A stretch of DNA of 64,000 nt from Spartobacteria bacterium (lineage in GTDB: Bacteria > Verrucomicrobiota > Verrucomicrobiia > Chthoniobacterales > UBA10450), in the NCBI GenBank assembly GCA_003169695.1, contig PNAS01000028.1, forward strand, positions 1 to 64,000, read 5' to 3'. This document shows positions 44,174 through 52,386 of the stretch, in pieces (positions within the stretch are counted from its first letter, which is position 1; every line of letters starts with the position of its first letter). The notes beneath the pieces were generated by a model. It did not search any database. It had not been told where the DNA came from and worked only from the letters and a program-made list of their open reading frames with translations. The position numbers were made by a program, and so were the translations under genes.

Positions 44174-44878
44174 TCATGGAATGGTCAGCGTTTGCCCCGC
44201 TTTCAACTTTCCCGGATCATCGACGATACTGCGATTGGCGTCGCGAATCTTTTTCCAATGACCGGAGGATTTGTAAAATTTTCGCGAGATCGAAGCCAGG
44301 GTGTCGCCATCACGCACGACGTAAGTCCGTGGTTTTCCAGGGGACTTCCTGCTGGCATTTTCTGTTTTTCCATCAGGGCCGTTGCTCGAAAGAGCTTTCT
44401 CGGTGGTGGCATGAAAACGAGATCGCTGGTCCTCCACTTCCTTCCGCAAAGTCGCGTTCTCGTTCTTTAACCGCGCCGCTTCCGCGCGGCTCACGACGGA
44501 ATCGCCGGACAGGCTTGTCCCGAGCTCGAGCTCGTCCTTCTTCATGAAATTCTTCACTTCATTCGCGTGTGGGCCGGTGGGCGCGAGCGTGAGATACCGT
44601 TTGAAGTGATGCAGGGCGTGAAGCGGATCGTGCATCTTGTCGTCATAAAGAAGCGCGAGCCGGTAATGGATGTCGGCCGATTTCGCCGAACCATCGAGCC
44701 CGCTTTCGTAGAGGGTGATCGCTCGCAGATAATTACCGTCGGCTGTTTTCGCTTCGGCATCTTTGATCACTTGCGCGCTGCGTGGCGTGATCATCCGGTC
44801 GCAGCCCCCGCCGCTGAGGGCAAGGCCAAGGCAGACGGCAGCCACGAAACTTTTCTGACGACACACTTTCATGAACAT
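44174..44878 (-). CDS. LysM lipoprotein with TPR-like N-terminal region
   Basis: 234 residues; lipoprotein signal with LALSGGGC (Cys about 26). A helical repeat region (about 40-110) with DGNYLRAITLYESGL looks like a TPR. A linker coiled coil follows (LKNENATLRKEVEDQ) and a C-terminal LysM domain (TYVVRDGDTLASISRKFYK) that binds peptidoglycan. It may be attached to the outer membrane and bind the cell wall. The start is 18 bp from that of the divergent gene at 44897, so the promoters must overlap the genes. Confidence 0.85.
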   Translation of the reverse strand: MFMKVCRQKSFVAAVCLGLALSGGGCDRMITPRSAQVIKDAEAKTADGNYLRAITLYESGLDGSAKSADIHYRLALLYDDKMHDPLHALHHFKRYLTLAPTGPHANEVKNFMKKDELELGTSLSGDSVVSRAEAARLKNENATLRKEVEDQRSRFHATTEKALSSNGPDGKTENASRKSPGKPRTYVVRDGDTLASISRKFYKSSGHWKKIRDANRSIVDDPGKLKAGQTLTIP

Positions 44879-44896
44879 GGAACTCCTGTCTGCTGT

Positions 44897-45514
44897 ATGA
44901 ACCTCGACCTGATCACAACGCCTCTTCGTTACTCAACGTCCTTGCGCGTGTTCGCTCGCCCGCTTGAATATTTTTTCCTTGCCGCAATTTTGGCCGGCAC
45001 GCCGGTGCGGGCGAATGAGCTGCGTTCCGGAAACGTCTATCCGCTCACGTTTGTCGATGTAGATCGACAGCAGCTTTCCACTTCCAATGGTCACGTCACC
45101 ATCATCACAGTCGTGACGAGGAAGGACGAGCAAAAAGCGCAACAGGTCGGCGATCGCGTTCCGCATGTTTACCTGGGCGATCCGAAGTTTCGGCTGATCA
45201 CGATAGTGAACTTCCAGCAGAAAATCTTCCCGCCGTTTCGCGGATTGATCATGGCGATCATCCGAAGCCGGCTGGACGCGGAAGCGAAGGAGCTCCAGAA
45301 AATTTATACGACGAAACATCTCACACGTAATCCGCGCTCCGATATTTTCGTCGTGGCGGATTTCGACGGCAAAGCGGCTTCGCAGATGGGCATCGCTCCC
45401 TCCTCATCCGAGTTCGCGGTTTTCGTTTTTGATGGCCGGGGTCGATTGGTCCGACGGTGGAACGATGTGCCCAATGTGGATGCTCTGTCCGCCGCCTTAA
45501 GCGACGCCCGTTAG
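44897..45514 (+). CDS. Secreted thioredoxin-fold-like protein without CxxC
   Basis: From ATG 44897 the product has 205 residues with a signal peptide (FFLAAILAGTPVRA). The segment VTIITVVTRKDEQKAQQVGDRV and the C-terminal FAVFVFDGRGRLVRRWNDVPN are shaped like an AhpC/TlpA-type fold, but no redox cysteines are present. Its function is therefore unknown; it may be a non-catalytic relative. It is convergent with the moeB-like gene. Confidence 0.65.
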   Translation: MNLDLITTPLRYSTSLRVFARPLEYFFLAAILAGTPVRANELRSGNVYPLTFVDVDRQQLSTSNGHVTIITVVTRKDEQKAQQVGDRVPHVYLGDPKFRLITIVNFQQKIFPPFRGLIMAIIRSRLDAEAKELQKIYTTKHLTRNPRSDIFVVADFDGKAASQMGIAPSSSEFAVFVFDGRGRLVRRWNDVPNVDALSAALSDAR

Positions 45515-45517
45515 GCA

Positions 45518-45598
45518 GATCTGTAGTGGCGGTCTATAACCGCCCCCCTTGCTGATGACGCTTTCGGCGGTTATAGATCGTCGCTGCAGGAAGACAGC
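45518..45598. repeat. REP-like inverted repeat between convergent genes
   Basis: CGGTCTATAACCGCC (about 45531-45545) and GGCGGTTATAGATCG (about 45567-45581) pair with one mismatch, and partial pairing continues outward. It could act as a transcription barrier between the convergent genes or be an interspersed palindromic repeat. Confidence 0.65.
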
Positions 45599-45600
45599 GC

Positions 45601-46791
45601 TTAATATCTCGGAACCGTCGGATCTACGTCCCTCGACCACGCCTCGATTCCGCCCTCGAGATTGTAAACATTCGCAAATCCTGCCTGTTGCAGCAGCCTT
45701 GCTCCCTGCTCGCTGCGAACGCCGCTGTGACATTGAATGACAAGGATTCCTTCGCGAGGAAGCTCTCTCAGACGCTCCTCCAATTCCCCAAGCGGGATCA
45801 ATCTCGATCCGGTAATTTGCGCGATGTCGTATTCCCACGATTCCCGCACATCAACCAGCGTGAGCCGTTCGCGCGCATCCATTTTTCGCTTCAATTCCTG
45901 GACCGATACGGATGGAACAGCGCCGTCTGACTCAAGGGCGTCGCCGGCAGCTTGGGCGCTGCAGAATTGCTCGTAATCAATCGGACGGAAGATCGTCGGA
46001 TGTTCTCCGCAGACCGGACACTCCGGATCGCGCCGCAATTTGAATTCACGGAATTTCATTTTCAGCGCATCGAAGAGCATCAGACGGCCGATCAGTGGTT
46101 CACCCTCGCCGACGATCAGCTTCAATGCTTCCGTTGCCTGCACCAATCCGATGATGCCCGGCAATACGCCGAGCACGCCTGCTTCAGCGCAGCTGGGCGC
46201 GGCTCCTGGCGGCGGCGGCTCCGGAAACAGGCAGCGGTAGCACGGTCCGCCCAGGTGCGGCGCGAAGACGCTGGCCTGGCCTTCGAAGCGAAAGACCGAG
46301 CCATAGATGTTCGGCTTGCGCGCGAATACGCAGACGTCATTCGACAAATAACGTGTCGGAAAATTATCCGACCCATCGATGATTACGTCGTATTGCGCGA
46401 TTACGTCCTGCGCCTTCTCACTGGTGAAACGACAGTCGTACGAGACGACATCGACGTTCGGATTGGTGTCATGAATTCGCTCGCTGGCTACTTCCAATTT
46501 TGGCCGGCCGACATCGTTGGTTCCGTAGAGGATTTGGCGTTGGAGATTCGAGATATCGACCCGATCAAAATCGACCAGCCCGATCGTGCCCACTCCCGCC
46601 GCCGCGAGATAGAGTGCGGCCGGAGAGCCGAGCCCGCCCGCGCCGATGCACAAAACTCGCGCGGCTTTGATGCGGCGTTGCCCCGCCGCCTTCAGCTCTG
46701 GCAGGAGAAGATGCCGGGAATAGCGCGCGAGTTCGTCGGAGCTCAGGGCGATCCGCGAAAGCCGCTCTTCGCCGATGATGCTTTCAGTCAT
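45601..46791 (-). CDS. moeB: MoeB/ThiF-type adenylyltransferase fused to rhodanese
   Basis: From ATG 46791 the product has 396 residues. An E1-like domain with GAGGLGSPAALYLAAAGVG (about 46-64), DFDRVDISNLQRQ and the zinc cysteines CYRC and CPVC is followed by a rhodanese domain (about 290-396) with active Cys in CHSGVRSEQG. Such MoeZ/MoeBR proteins adenylate and sulfurate the C-terminal Gly-Gly of MoaD- or ThiS-like carriers for molybdenum cofactor or thiamine synthesis. Neither pathway's other genes are here. The preceding small gene ends five bases upstream. Confidence 0.9.
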   Translation of the reverse strand: MTESIIGEERLSRIALSSDELARYSRHLLLPELKAAGQRRIKAARVLCIGAGGLGSPAALYLAAAGVGTIGLVDFDRVDISNLQRQILYGTNDVGRPKLEVASERIHDTNPNVDVVSYDCRFTSEKAQDVIAQYDVIIDGSDNFPTRYLSNDVCVFARKPNIYGSVFRFEGQASVFAPHLGGPCYRCLFPEPPPPGAAPSCAEAGVLGVLPGIIGLVQATEALKLIVGEGEPLIGRLMLFDALKMKFREFKLRRDPECPVCGEHPTIFRPIDYEQFCSAQAAGDALESDGAVPSVSVQELKRKMDARERLTLVDVRESWEYDIAQITGSRLIPLGELEERLRELPREGILVIQCHSGVRSEQGARLLQQAGFANVYNLEGGIEAWSRDVDPTVPRY

Positions 46792-46796
46792 ACCCC

Positions 46797-47084
46797 TCAA
46801 GATTGCACGAGTGTCCAATCGATTCCGGCGATTCGCTCTCCCTCGAAACGTTTTAGAGACTTCGGGAATGCCAGATACCTTGCAGCTTTCTCTTCGCAGA
46901 AACCGACGACGCCAAAGTCCGTCCCGGCCTCGCTGGGTCTGATTGTCATTACGCGATTGTTTTTCAAAAGCGACTGAAAATGCCGGTCCGTCTTCGGTTT
47001 TTGCCACAGCGTATAAACCTCCGGCTTGCCGCATTTCTCGATGACCGTGCGAAAGCGGGATGTCTTCACTTTCAGGAGTTTCAT
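46797..47084 (-). CDS. Conserved small protein upstream of moeB
   Basis: From ATG 47084 the product has 95 residues, basic at the start (KLLKVKTSRFRTVIEKCGKP) with RVMTIRPSEAGTDFGVVGFC. No family recognised. Its stop is only five bases before the moeB-like start, so the two are almost surely co-transcribed, which hints at a link to sulfur transfer. Confidence 0.65.
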   Translation of the reverse strand: MKLLKVKTSRFRTVIEKCGKPEVYTLWQKPKTDRHFQSLLKNNRVMTIRPSEAGTDFGVVGFCEEKAARYLAFPKSLKRFEGERIAGIDWTLVQS

Positions 47085-47327
47085 TCGAACAATGTGCGTC
47101 CTCGATGGCGCGAGCATCTTTGGCAAAAAAAGTCCGCCAGAGAACTACGGCAAGGAGGATCAGACTACCGTTGCTGCATTCCTGCTCTGGCGGGGTTCGT
47201 AAGTCCTCAGTCCATAGCCCCTGACGGAGACAAACTGTTCGCGCAAGATCGCCGTCGCGCAACGGTCTTTTCCTGAACGGAGAGGCGAAGATTTCCCGAC
47301 ACTGAGGGATCAGCGAAAAGTCGACGA

Positions 47328-47537
47328 TCAACCAAACGGCATGTTCGACTTGATTCGATACGTGTCCGTCTTATCGACTTCGGTCGACTTGGCCATGTGG
47401 CGCTTGCGCTTGGCGCTCTTCGAGGAAAGCAGATGCCGTCTCGAAGCGTGTTGCCGCATGACTTTGCCCGTCCCGGTAATTTTGAACCGTTTCGAGACTG
47501 ACTTTCGGGTTTTGCTGCGAGCGATCGCTTTCGGCAT
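47328..47537 (-). CDS. rpmI: Ribosomal protein bL35
   Basis: 69 residues, MPKAIARSKTRKSVSKRFK, then VMRQHASRRHLLSSKSAKRKR: a full bL35 of the large subunit. The upstream frame to 47624 does not look coding. The usual neighbours infC and rplT are absent here, so the standard infC-rpmI-rplT operon is split in this genome. Confidence 0.93.
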   Translation of the reverse strand: MPKAIARSKTRKSVSKRFKITGTGKVMRQHASRRHLLSSKSAKRKRHMAKSTEVDKTDTYRIKSNMPFG

Positions 47538-47648
47538 AAGGCGCGGAAGATAGCGGCAGTTTCGCCTCGTGACAAACGCTTTTGGGCCCGGGCGCCCGCG
47601 CGAGAACAAACTTCTCGCTTCCAATTCTTAACATAGGAAATTGCGCGC

Positions 47649-48929
47649 ATGGAAAGCGCGCCTTCGGTAAAACCCCATGTCGTGATCGTGGGGGCGGGCT
47701 TCGGCGGACTCGAAGCGGCGAAAAAGCTCGGCAAAGAAGCGGTACGCGTGACCGTGATCGACCGGACCAATCATCATCTCTTTCAGCCGCTCCTGTACGA
47801 AGTTGCGACCGCGGCGCTTTCGCCCGCGGATATCGCCGCGCCGATCCGCGGCATCCTGAGCGACTTCTTGAACACTGAAGTAATTCTCGCTGAAGTGAAA
47901 TCGGTCGATGTCGCGGCGCAAACCGTGAACATCGGCGATCGCGAAATCGCCTACGGTTATCTCATCCTTGCGACGGGCGCACGGCATTCGTATTTCGGAC
48001 ATGACGAATGGGAAAAACTCGCGCCGGGTTTGAAGAGTCTCGAGGACGCGGTGGAAATTCGCCGGCGTCTGCTGATGGCATTTGAATACGCGGAGACGAT
48101 CACAGACGAAGCCGCGAAGGCTGCCGCGATGACCTTCGTCATTATCGGTGGCGGCCCGACGGGTGTGGAAATGGCGGGAGCGATTGCCGAGATCGCGCGC
48201 TACACCCTCGAGAAAGATTTCCGCCACATTGATCCTGCGAGCGCGCGCGTGGTTTTGGTGGAGGGCGAGCAACGCGTCCTTTCCAGTTTTCCGGAAGACC
48301 TGTCCCTGAGCGCAGTGAAGCAGCTGAAACAGCTCGGGGTCGAAGTGCGCACCGGCGTTCACGCGAAGAATCTCACTGATGCCGGACTTGAGGTCGGCGA
48401 CGAATTCATTCCCTGCCGGGTGAAAATTTGGGCAGCGGGCAATGCGGCCTCGTTTGTGGGAAAGACAATGGGCGTTCCGGTCGACAAAGCGGGACGTGTC
48501 ATTGTGAACAACGATTTGACCATTCCCGGCCATAGCGAAGTCCAGGTGATTGGAGATCTGGCGAGTTTTACTCATCAGGGTGACAGGCCACTCCCCGGCG
48601 TTTCGCCCGTCGCGATGCAACAAGGCCGTCACGCCGTGCGCAATATCGTGGCGATGATCGACGGCCGGAAGCCCCAATGCTTTCGCTATTGGAACAAAGG
48701 CAGCATGGCGACGATCGGCCGGAACAAAGCGGTCGCGGACTTGAATTTCATCCATCTCAGCGGACTACCGGCCTGGATTGTGTGGCTTTTCATCCACATC
48801 ATATTTCTTGTCGGCTACCGCAATCGCATCGCAGTGCTGATCCAATGGGCCTGGTCGTACGTTTCTTTCAATAAGGGCGCGCGACTCATCACACGGAATT
48901 TTCAGGCTGAAACGCGGCCGCCGACATAA
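47649..48929 (+). CDS. ndh: Type II NADH dehydrogenase (NDH-2)
   Basis: 426 residues with two Rossmann motifs: FAD-binding VIVGAGFGGLEAAKKLG (about 11-27) and NAD(P)-binding VIIGGGPTGVEMAG (about 166-179). AND TGVHAKNLT, with VIGDLASF, matches the FAD-binding end motif. A C-terminal amphipathic, hydrophobic region (WIVWLFIHIIFLVGYRNRI) anchors it to the membrane. It passes electrons from NADH to quinone without proton pumping. Confidence 0.93.
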   Translation: MESAPSVKPHVVIVGAGFGGLEAAKKLGKEAVRVTVIDRTNHHLFQPLLYEVATAALSPADIAAPIRGILSDFLNTEVILAEVKSVDVAAQTVNIGDREIAYGYLILATGARHSYFGHDEWEKLAPGLKSLEDAVEIRRRLLMAFEYAETITDEAAKAAAMTFVIIGGGPTGVEMAGAIAEIARYTLEKDFRHIDPASARVVLVEGEQRVLSSFPEDLSLSAVKQLKQLGVEVRTGVHAKNLTDAGLEVGDEFIPCRVKIWAAGNAASFVGKTMGVPVDKAGRVIVNNDLTIPGHSEVQVIGDLASFTHQGDRPLPGVSPVAMQQGRHAVRNIVAMIDGRKPQCFRYWNKGSMATIGRNKAVADLNFIHLSGLPAWIVWLFIHIIFLVGYRNRIAVLIQWAWSYVSFNKGARLITRNFQAETRPPT

Positions 48930-49022
48930 AGGAGATGGCCACCGCAAAGAACGCAGAGGGCGCGGAGTTTCTGTTTTGATTCTCTGCGACCTTCGCGATC
49001 GTTGCGTCTAGAAATTGACGTA
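48930..49022. other. Short spacer with host-type palindromic sequence
   Basis: GCAAAGAACGCAGAG and TCTCTGCGACCTTCGCG are partly complementary. I read this as an interspersed repeat-like spacer; no gene is present. Confidence 0.35.
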
Positions 49023-49994
49023 ATGCGAGCCCGCTACGTATTGCCCAATTTCCGCATAGCCATCGTTGGCGCGGGCGCGATCGGATGTTATTACGGGGCG
49101 AAGCTCGCCTACTTTGGACGGGACGTGCATTTTCTAATGCGCGGTGATGTGAAGGAAATTCGTCGCTTCGGTCTTCGGCTAAATGGCAAGGGCGAGAACC
49201 TGCGCGTGGCGAAAGTGAACCATCATCCGTCAACCGAGGAGATCGGCCCTTGCGATCTCGTTCTTGTCGCGGTCAAGGCCACATCAAATGGCGATCTCCT
49301 CAACCTGATCCCGCCGCTTCTGCACGAGAAGACGATGTTGCTCACGTTGCAAAATGGTTTCGGCAACGAAGAATTTCTCGCGGAAAACTTCGGCGCGGAA
49401 CGCGTGCTGGGTGGCCTTTGCTTCGTTTGCCTCAACCGCGTTTCTCGCAGTGTGATCGACCTTTACGATCACGGACGCGTCGCGATCGGAGAATACAACC
49501 GCTGCCCTCAGCCGCGGACGCATGACGTCGCCTGGGAATTCAAGCGGTGCGGCGTGGTCTGCGGGGTTGTGGAGAACCTTGCGCTCGAACGTTGGCGGAA
49601 ATTGGTCTGGAACATTCCGTTCAACGGTCTCTCGATCGCCGCCGGAGGAATAGACGCTGCCGCTATTCTTTCGGATGATCATCTTCGGAGTGAGTGTCTC
49701 GCGTTGATGGACGAAGTCATCGTGGCGGCTAATAAGTGTGGATTTCCGCTGCCCGCCGCGGCGGCGCTCGAGCAGGTGAAGCGGACGGAATCAATGGGTG
49801 CCTACAAACCCTCGACCCTCGTTGATTTCCAGGCGGGTCGTCCTCTTGAGATCGAAGCGATCTGGGGCGAACCGCTGCGCCGAGCCGTGGCCGCGGGAGC
49901 GTTTACGCCGCGACTGCAAGAGCTTTATGAAAAGCTGAAGACGATCGATTCAAAACGGTTCGATGAAATTACTAAAACGCAGGCGCACACGTGA
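49023..49994 (+). CDS. panE: 2-dehydropantoate 2-reductase family protein
   Basis: From ATG 49023 the product has 323 residues. The N-terminal Rossmann segment is IAIVGAGAIGCYYGAKLA (about 11-28), followed by DLVLVAVKATSN and TLQNGFGNEE, the hallmark of the ApbA/PanE family. The C-terminal domain has WRKLVWNIPFNGLSI. It reduces ketopantoate to pantoate for CoA synthesis; related enzymes act on other 2-oxo acids. The last 32 bases overlap ybeY. Confidence 0.88.
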   Translation: MRARYVLPNFRIAIVGAGAIGCYYGAKLAYFGRDVHFLMRGDVKEIRRFGLRLNGKGENLRVAKVNHHPSTEEIGPCDLVLVAVKATSNGDLLNLIPPLLHEKTMLLTLQNGFGNEEFLAENFGAERVLGGLCFVCLNRVSRSVIDLYDHGRVAIGEYNRCPQPRTHDVAWEFKRCGVVCGVVENLALERWRKLVWNIPFNGLSIAAGGIDAAAILSDDHLRSECLALMDEVIVAANKCGFPLPAAAALEQVKRTESMGAYKPSTLVDFQAGRPLEIEAIWGEPLRRAVAAGAFTPRLQELYEKLKTIDSKRFDEITKTQAHT

Positions 49995-50454
49995 AGTGAA
50001 AAAAGCAGGTCACGCGACTCGCGCAACACCCAGGATCACCGTGCACAATCGGCAGAGAGCAATGCGTGTCCCACTCGCAGCGTTGCAAGAATTCGCGCGC
50101 CGTGTGCTCAGGGAATGTCTTAAGATTCCGAAAAAGAAGCTCAGCAGCCTGGCGAGCTTTGCGGAGTTGAGCGTGATCCTGGTCTCGAACCGGCGCATGG
50201 CGGAATTGCATCGGCGTTTCCTGCGTTTTCCAGGGCCGACTGATGTAATTACATTTCAGCACGGAGAGATTTTTGTCAGCGCGGAGACGGCGCGAAGTCA
50301 CGCGCGGCGATTTGGAAATTCCCTTGAGGGTGAGATCCGTTTATACATCCTCCATGGGCTTCTCCATCTGCATGGGTTTAACGACGAGGATTCCGCCGAC
50401 GCCGCGGAAATGGAGCGCATGCAGGACAAGCTGATGGCCGCAGTCACGGCGTAG
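49963..50454 (+). CDS. ybeY: rRNA maturation factor YbeY
   Basis: 163 residues with ITVHNRQR, ELSVILVSNRRMAELHRRF, GPTDVITF and the zinc motif HGLLHLHGF. The usual third His (HGxLHLxGYxH) is Asp here (HGFND). YbeY is an endoribonuclease for 16S rRNA 3' end processing and ribosome quality control. The very basic N-terminal extension is longer than usual. Confidence 0.88.
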   Translation: MKLLKRRRTREVKKAGHATRATPRITVHNRQRAMRVPLAALQEFARRVLRECLKIPKKKLSSLASFAELSVILVSNRRMAELHRRFLRFPGPTDVITFQHGEIFVSAETARSHARRFGNSLEGEIRLYILHGLLHLHGFNDEDSADAAEMERMQDKLMAAVTA

Positions 50455-50587
50455 CCGCGCTCGCCGCGGAAGGATGGCACCCATCGGTTGAACCGAGGAC
50501 AGCCTATGGTAACGTTCTGTCCATGAGTGGGCAGCCACGAAGGGATAGCCGAAGTGGCGCCAGGTAACTGACTGAGGCCTCGCTCCG

Positions 50588-50893
50588 ATGCACAGTCCCT
50601 TAAAGTTATCAGTCGAAAATCCGGCCATCGAGCAAGAGACTCGCACTGCCGAAGAACTCGACCTTCCATGGCAGGTCGTCGTGCACAATGACCCGGTCAA
50701 CCTGATGACTTACGTCACGATGGTCTTCCAGAAGGTGTTTGGCCTTACACGGGAAAAAGCGGAACGGCATATGCTCGAGGTCCATCAGCAAGGCCGGTCG
50801 GTTTTATGGAGCGGAATGCGGGAACGCGCTGAGCTCTACGTCCAGCAACTCCACGGGTACCTGCTTCTCGCTACCCTCGAGCGAACAAACTGA
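50588..50893 (+). CDS. clpS: ATP-dependent Clp protease adaptor ClpS
   Basis: 101 residues with WQVVVHNDPVNLMTYV, FQKVFGLTREKAERHMLEVH and GRSVLWSGMRERAELY, all diagnostic of ClpS, which delivers N-degron substrates to ClpA/ClpC. The next gene starts 1 bp after its stop. The ClpS-DUF2017 pair also occurs in other phyla. Confidence 0.93.
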   Translation: MHSPLKLSVENPAIEQETRTAEELDLPWQVVVHNDPVNLMTYVTMVFQKVFGLTREKAERHMLEVHQQGRSVLWSGMRERAELYVQQLHGYLLLATLERTN

Positions 50894-50894
50894 T

Positions 50895-51398
50895 ATGGAG
50901 ATCCGCCGCCAGGGAGATTGCCTCGAGATTTCCGAGCTCGATCCCTTTCTGGCTGAACTTTTGCGGCAAGTTCCGGAGAGCACGAACACCGAGGGAGTCG
51001 AAGGTGCACAGCAACGTTTGTTCAGTTCGCCCGCGCCAGCTTCCGAGCGCGAAATGTGCGCGGAATGGAAACTTTACGTCGATCCGGAATTGCGGCGCCT
51101 TTTTCAGACGGCGACGAAAACCGTCGCGGTCGACTTGCAACAGCTCAACGGAAGCGCAAAACCATTCGCGAATTGCACCCTCCGAATTCCAACCAAAAAC
51201 GCGGACGCGTGGCTGAACGCGCTGAACCAGGCCCGCCTTGTCATCGCCGCAAAATACAACTTCAGCGAGGCCGACCTGTGCGATCACTATCGTTCGCCGA
51301 TTGGATCACGACGCGACCTGGGTTTGTTTCAGGTGAATTTCTACGGATTTCTCCAGGAATTTATTTTGCACGAGCTGGAGCGGCCTGGAGGAGGGTGA
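50895..51398 (+). CDS. DUF2017 family protein
   Basis: 167 residues, MEIRRQGDCLEISELDPFLAE at the start, with EWKLYVDPELRRLF and ADAWLNALNQARLVIAAKYN: a DUF2017-type soluble protein next to clpS, where this family is usually found. Function unknown, perhaps linked to Clp proteolysis by context. Confidence 0.75.
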   Translation: MEIRRQGDCLEISELDPFLAELLRQVPESTNTEGVEGAQQRLFSSPAPASEREMCAEWKLYVDPELRRLFQTATKTVAVDLQQLNGSAKPFANCTLRIPTKNADAWLNALNQARLVIAAKYNFSEADLCDHYRSPIGSRRDLGLFQVNFYGFLQEFILHELERPGGG

Positions 51399-51487
51399 AA
51401 GGTTAATCGTTAAATTGCTAAATCGTTGAAGTGGAAAGTCCCCGTTTTGACCATCTAATCTTCTTCACAATTCGCCTTTTTCGCGCC

Positions 51488-51724
51488 CTAGCTCGTTTGC
51501 CGATTGCGCACCATCGTCATTAACCGCTCTTTCAACGCCTCAGACGATTTGGCGGGACGCAAACTCAGGGCGAATGCTTCGTGCATGCTGTAGCACTCAG
51601 CGACATAATCTTCCGCTTTTTGCGCGAACAGTTTTCGGGCTATCTCAAAGGCCTCGGTCTCTTCCACTTCCAGTGCACCTATGACATAAAGGCGGGCCTG
51701 GTTCTGGAATTCTTCAAAGCTCAT
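51488..51724 (-). CDS. Short anti-sigma-factor-like protein
   Basis: 78 residues, MSFEEFQNQARLYVIGALEVEE, resembling the N-terminal sigma-binding helices of RskA/ChrR-type anti-sigma factors. The zinc HxxxCxxC motif, membrane helix and periplasmic domain are missing, so the protein is either truncated or a cytoplasmic form. It overlaps the sigma gene by 11 bp. Confidence 0.65.
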   Translation of the reverse strand: MSFEEFQNQARLYVIGALEVEETEAFEIARKLFAQKAEDYVAECYSMHEAFALSLRPAKSSEALKERLMTMVRNRQTS

Positions 51725-52379
51725 CTCTCAACTCCTTCAGGCCGTCGTAGATTTTTTTCAGCCCTAATTCGAGCCGAGTCTTGACCGTGCCTAATGGTGT
51801 ATTCGTATTTGCGGCGATTTCGCGCTGACTCATCCCGCGAAAAAATGCGAGATTTATGGCCTGCTGCTGCGCCACCGGCAAGGTGTTGATGACGCGGCGC
51901 ACGAGAATCCGTGTGTCGCTAAAGGTGATTTCTTCCTCGGTCGCGTTGTGCACCCACGCGTCGGGTTGTTGTTCCGTCTCGGTCTGCAGCCGCTCCCCCG
52001 CGCGTGCGTAGGCCTGTTTTTTTCGCAATCCGTCGATCGCGCGGCGTCGCGCGAGCGTGACCATCCAGCCGAGCGGTTTTCCTTTTTGCGCGGAGAAATT
52101 TTTCGCCTGGTTCCAGATCTCCATGAAAATTTCCTGCAAAAGGTCATCGGCTTCCGCTTCATTATGAATCACCCTTAGGATAAGCGCCTTCAGGATGCCG
52201 TTGTATCGATCATACAAAAGCGAGAGCGCCTCAGGATCCTCCTTTTGGATCGCGTGCATGAGTTCGAGATCGGTCGGCGCGCCCGGCTCGAGTTCCGGCG
52301 CGGTTGCGGGCATCCGCGGGGCCGGTGCTTCGATCGGATCGTCCTGCGCTCCGTTCTTGGGTAAAAATTCCGTCGCCAT
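51714..52379 (-). CDS. ECF-type RNA polymerase sigma factor
   Basis: From ATG 52379 the product has 221 residues with an acidic/Pro-rich N-terminus. Region 2 has ADDLLQEIFMEIWNQ (about 80-94) and region 4 has SQREIAANTNTPLGTVKTRL (about 185-204). It directs transcription of a small regulon, probably controlled by the overlapping anti-sigma gene. It resembles the SigK-type group. Confidence 0.9.
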   Translation of the reverse strand: MATEFLPKNGAQDDPIEAPAPRMPATAPELEPGAPTDLELMHAIQKEDPEALSLLYDRYNGILKALILRVIHNEAEADDLLQEIFMEIWNQAKNFSAQKGKPLGWMVTLARRRAIDGLRKKQAYARAGERLQTETEQQPDAWVHNATEEEITFSDTRILVRRVINTLPVAQQQAINLAFFRGMSQREIAANTNTPLGTVKTRLELGLKKIYDGLKELRDEL

Positions 52380-52386
52380 GATCGTG

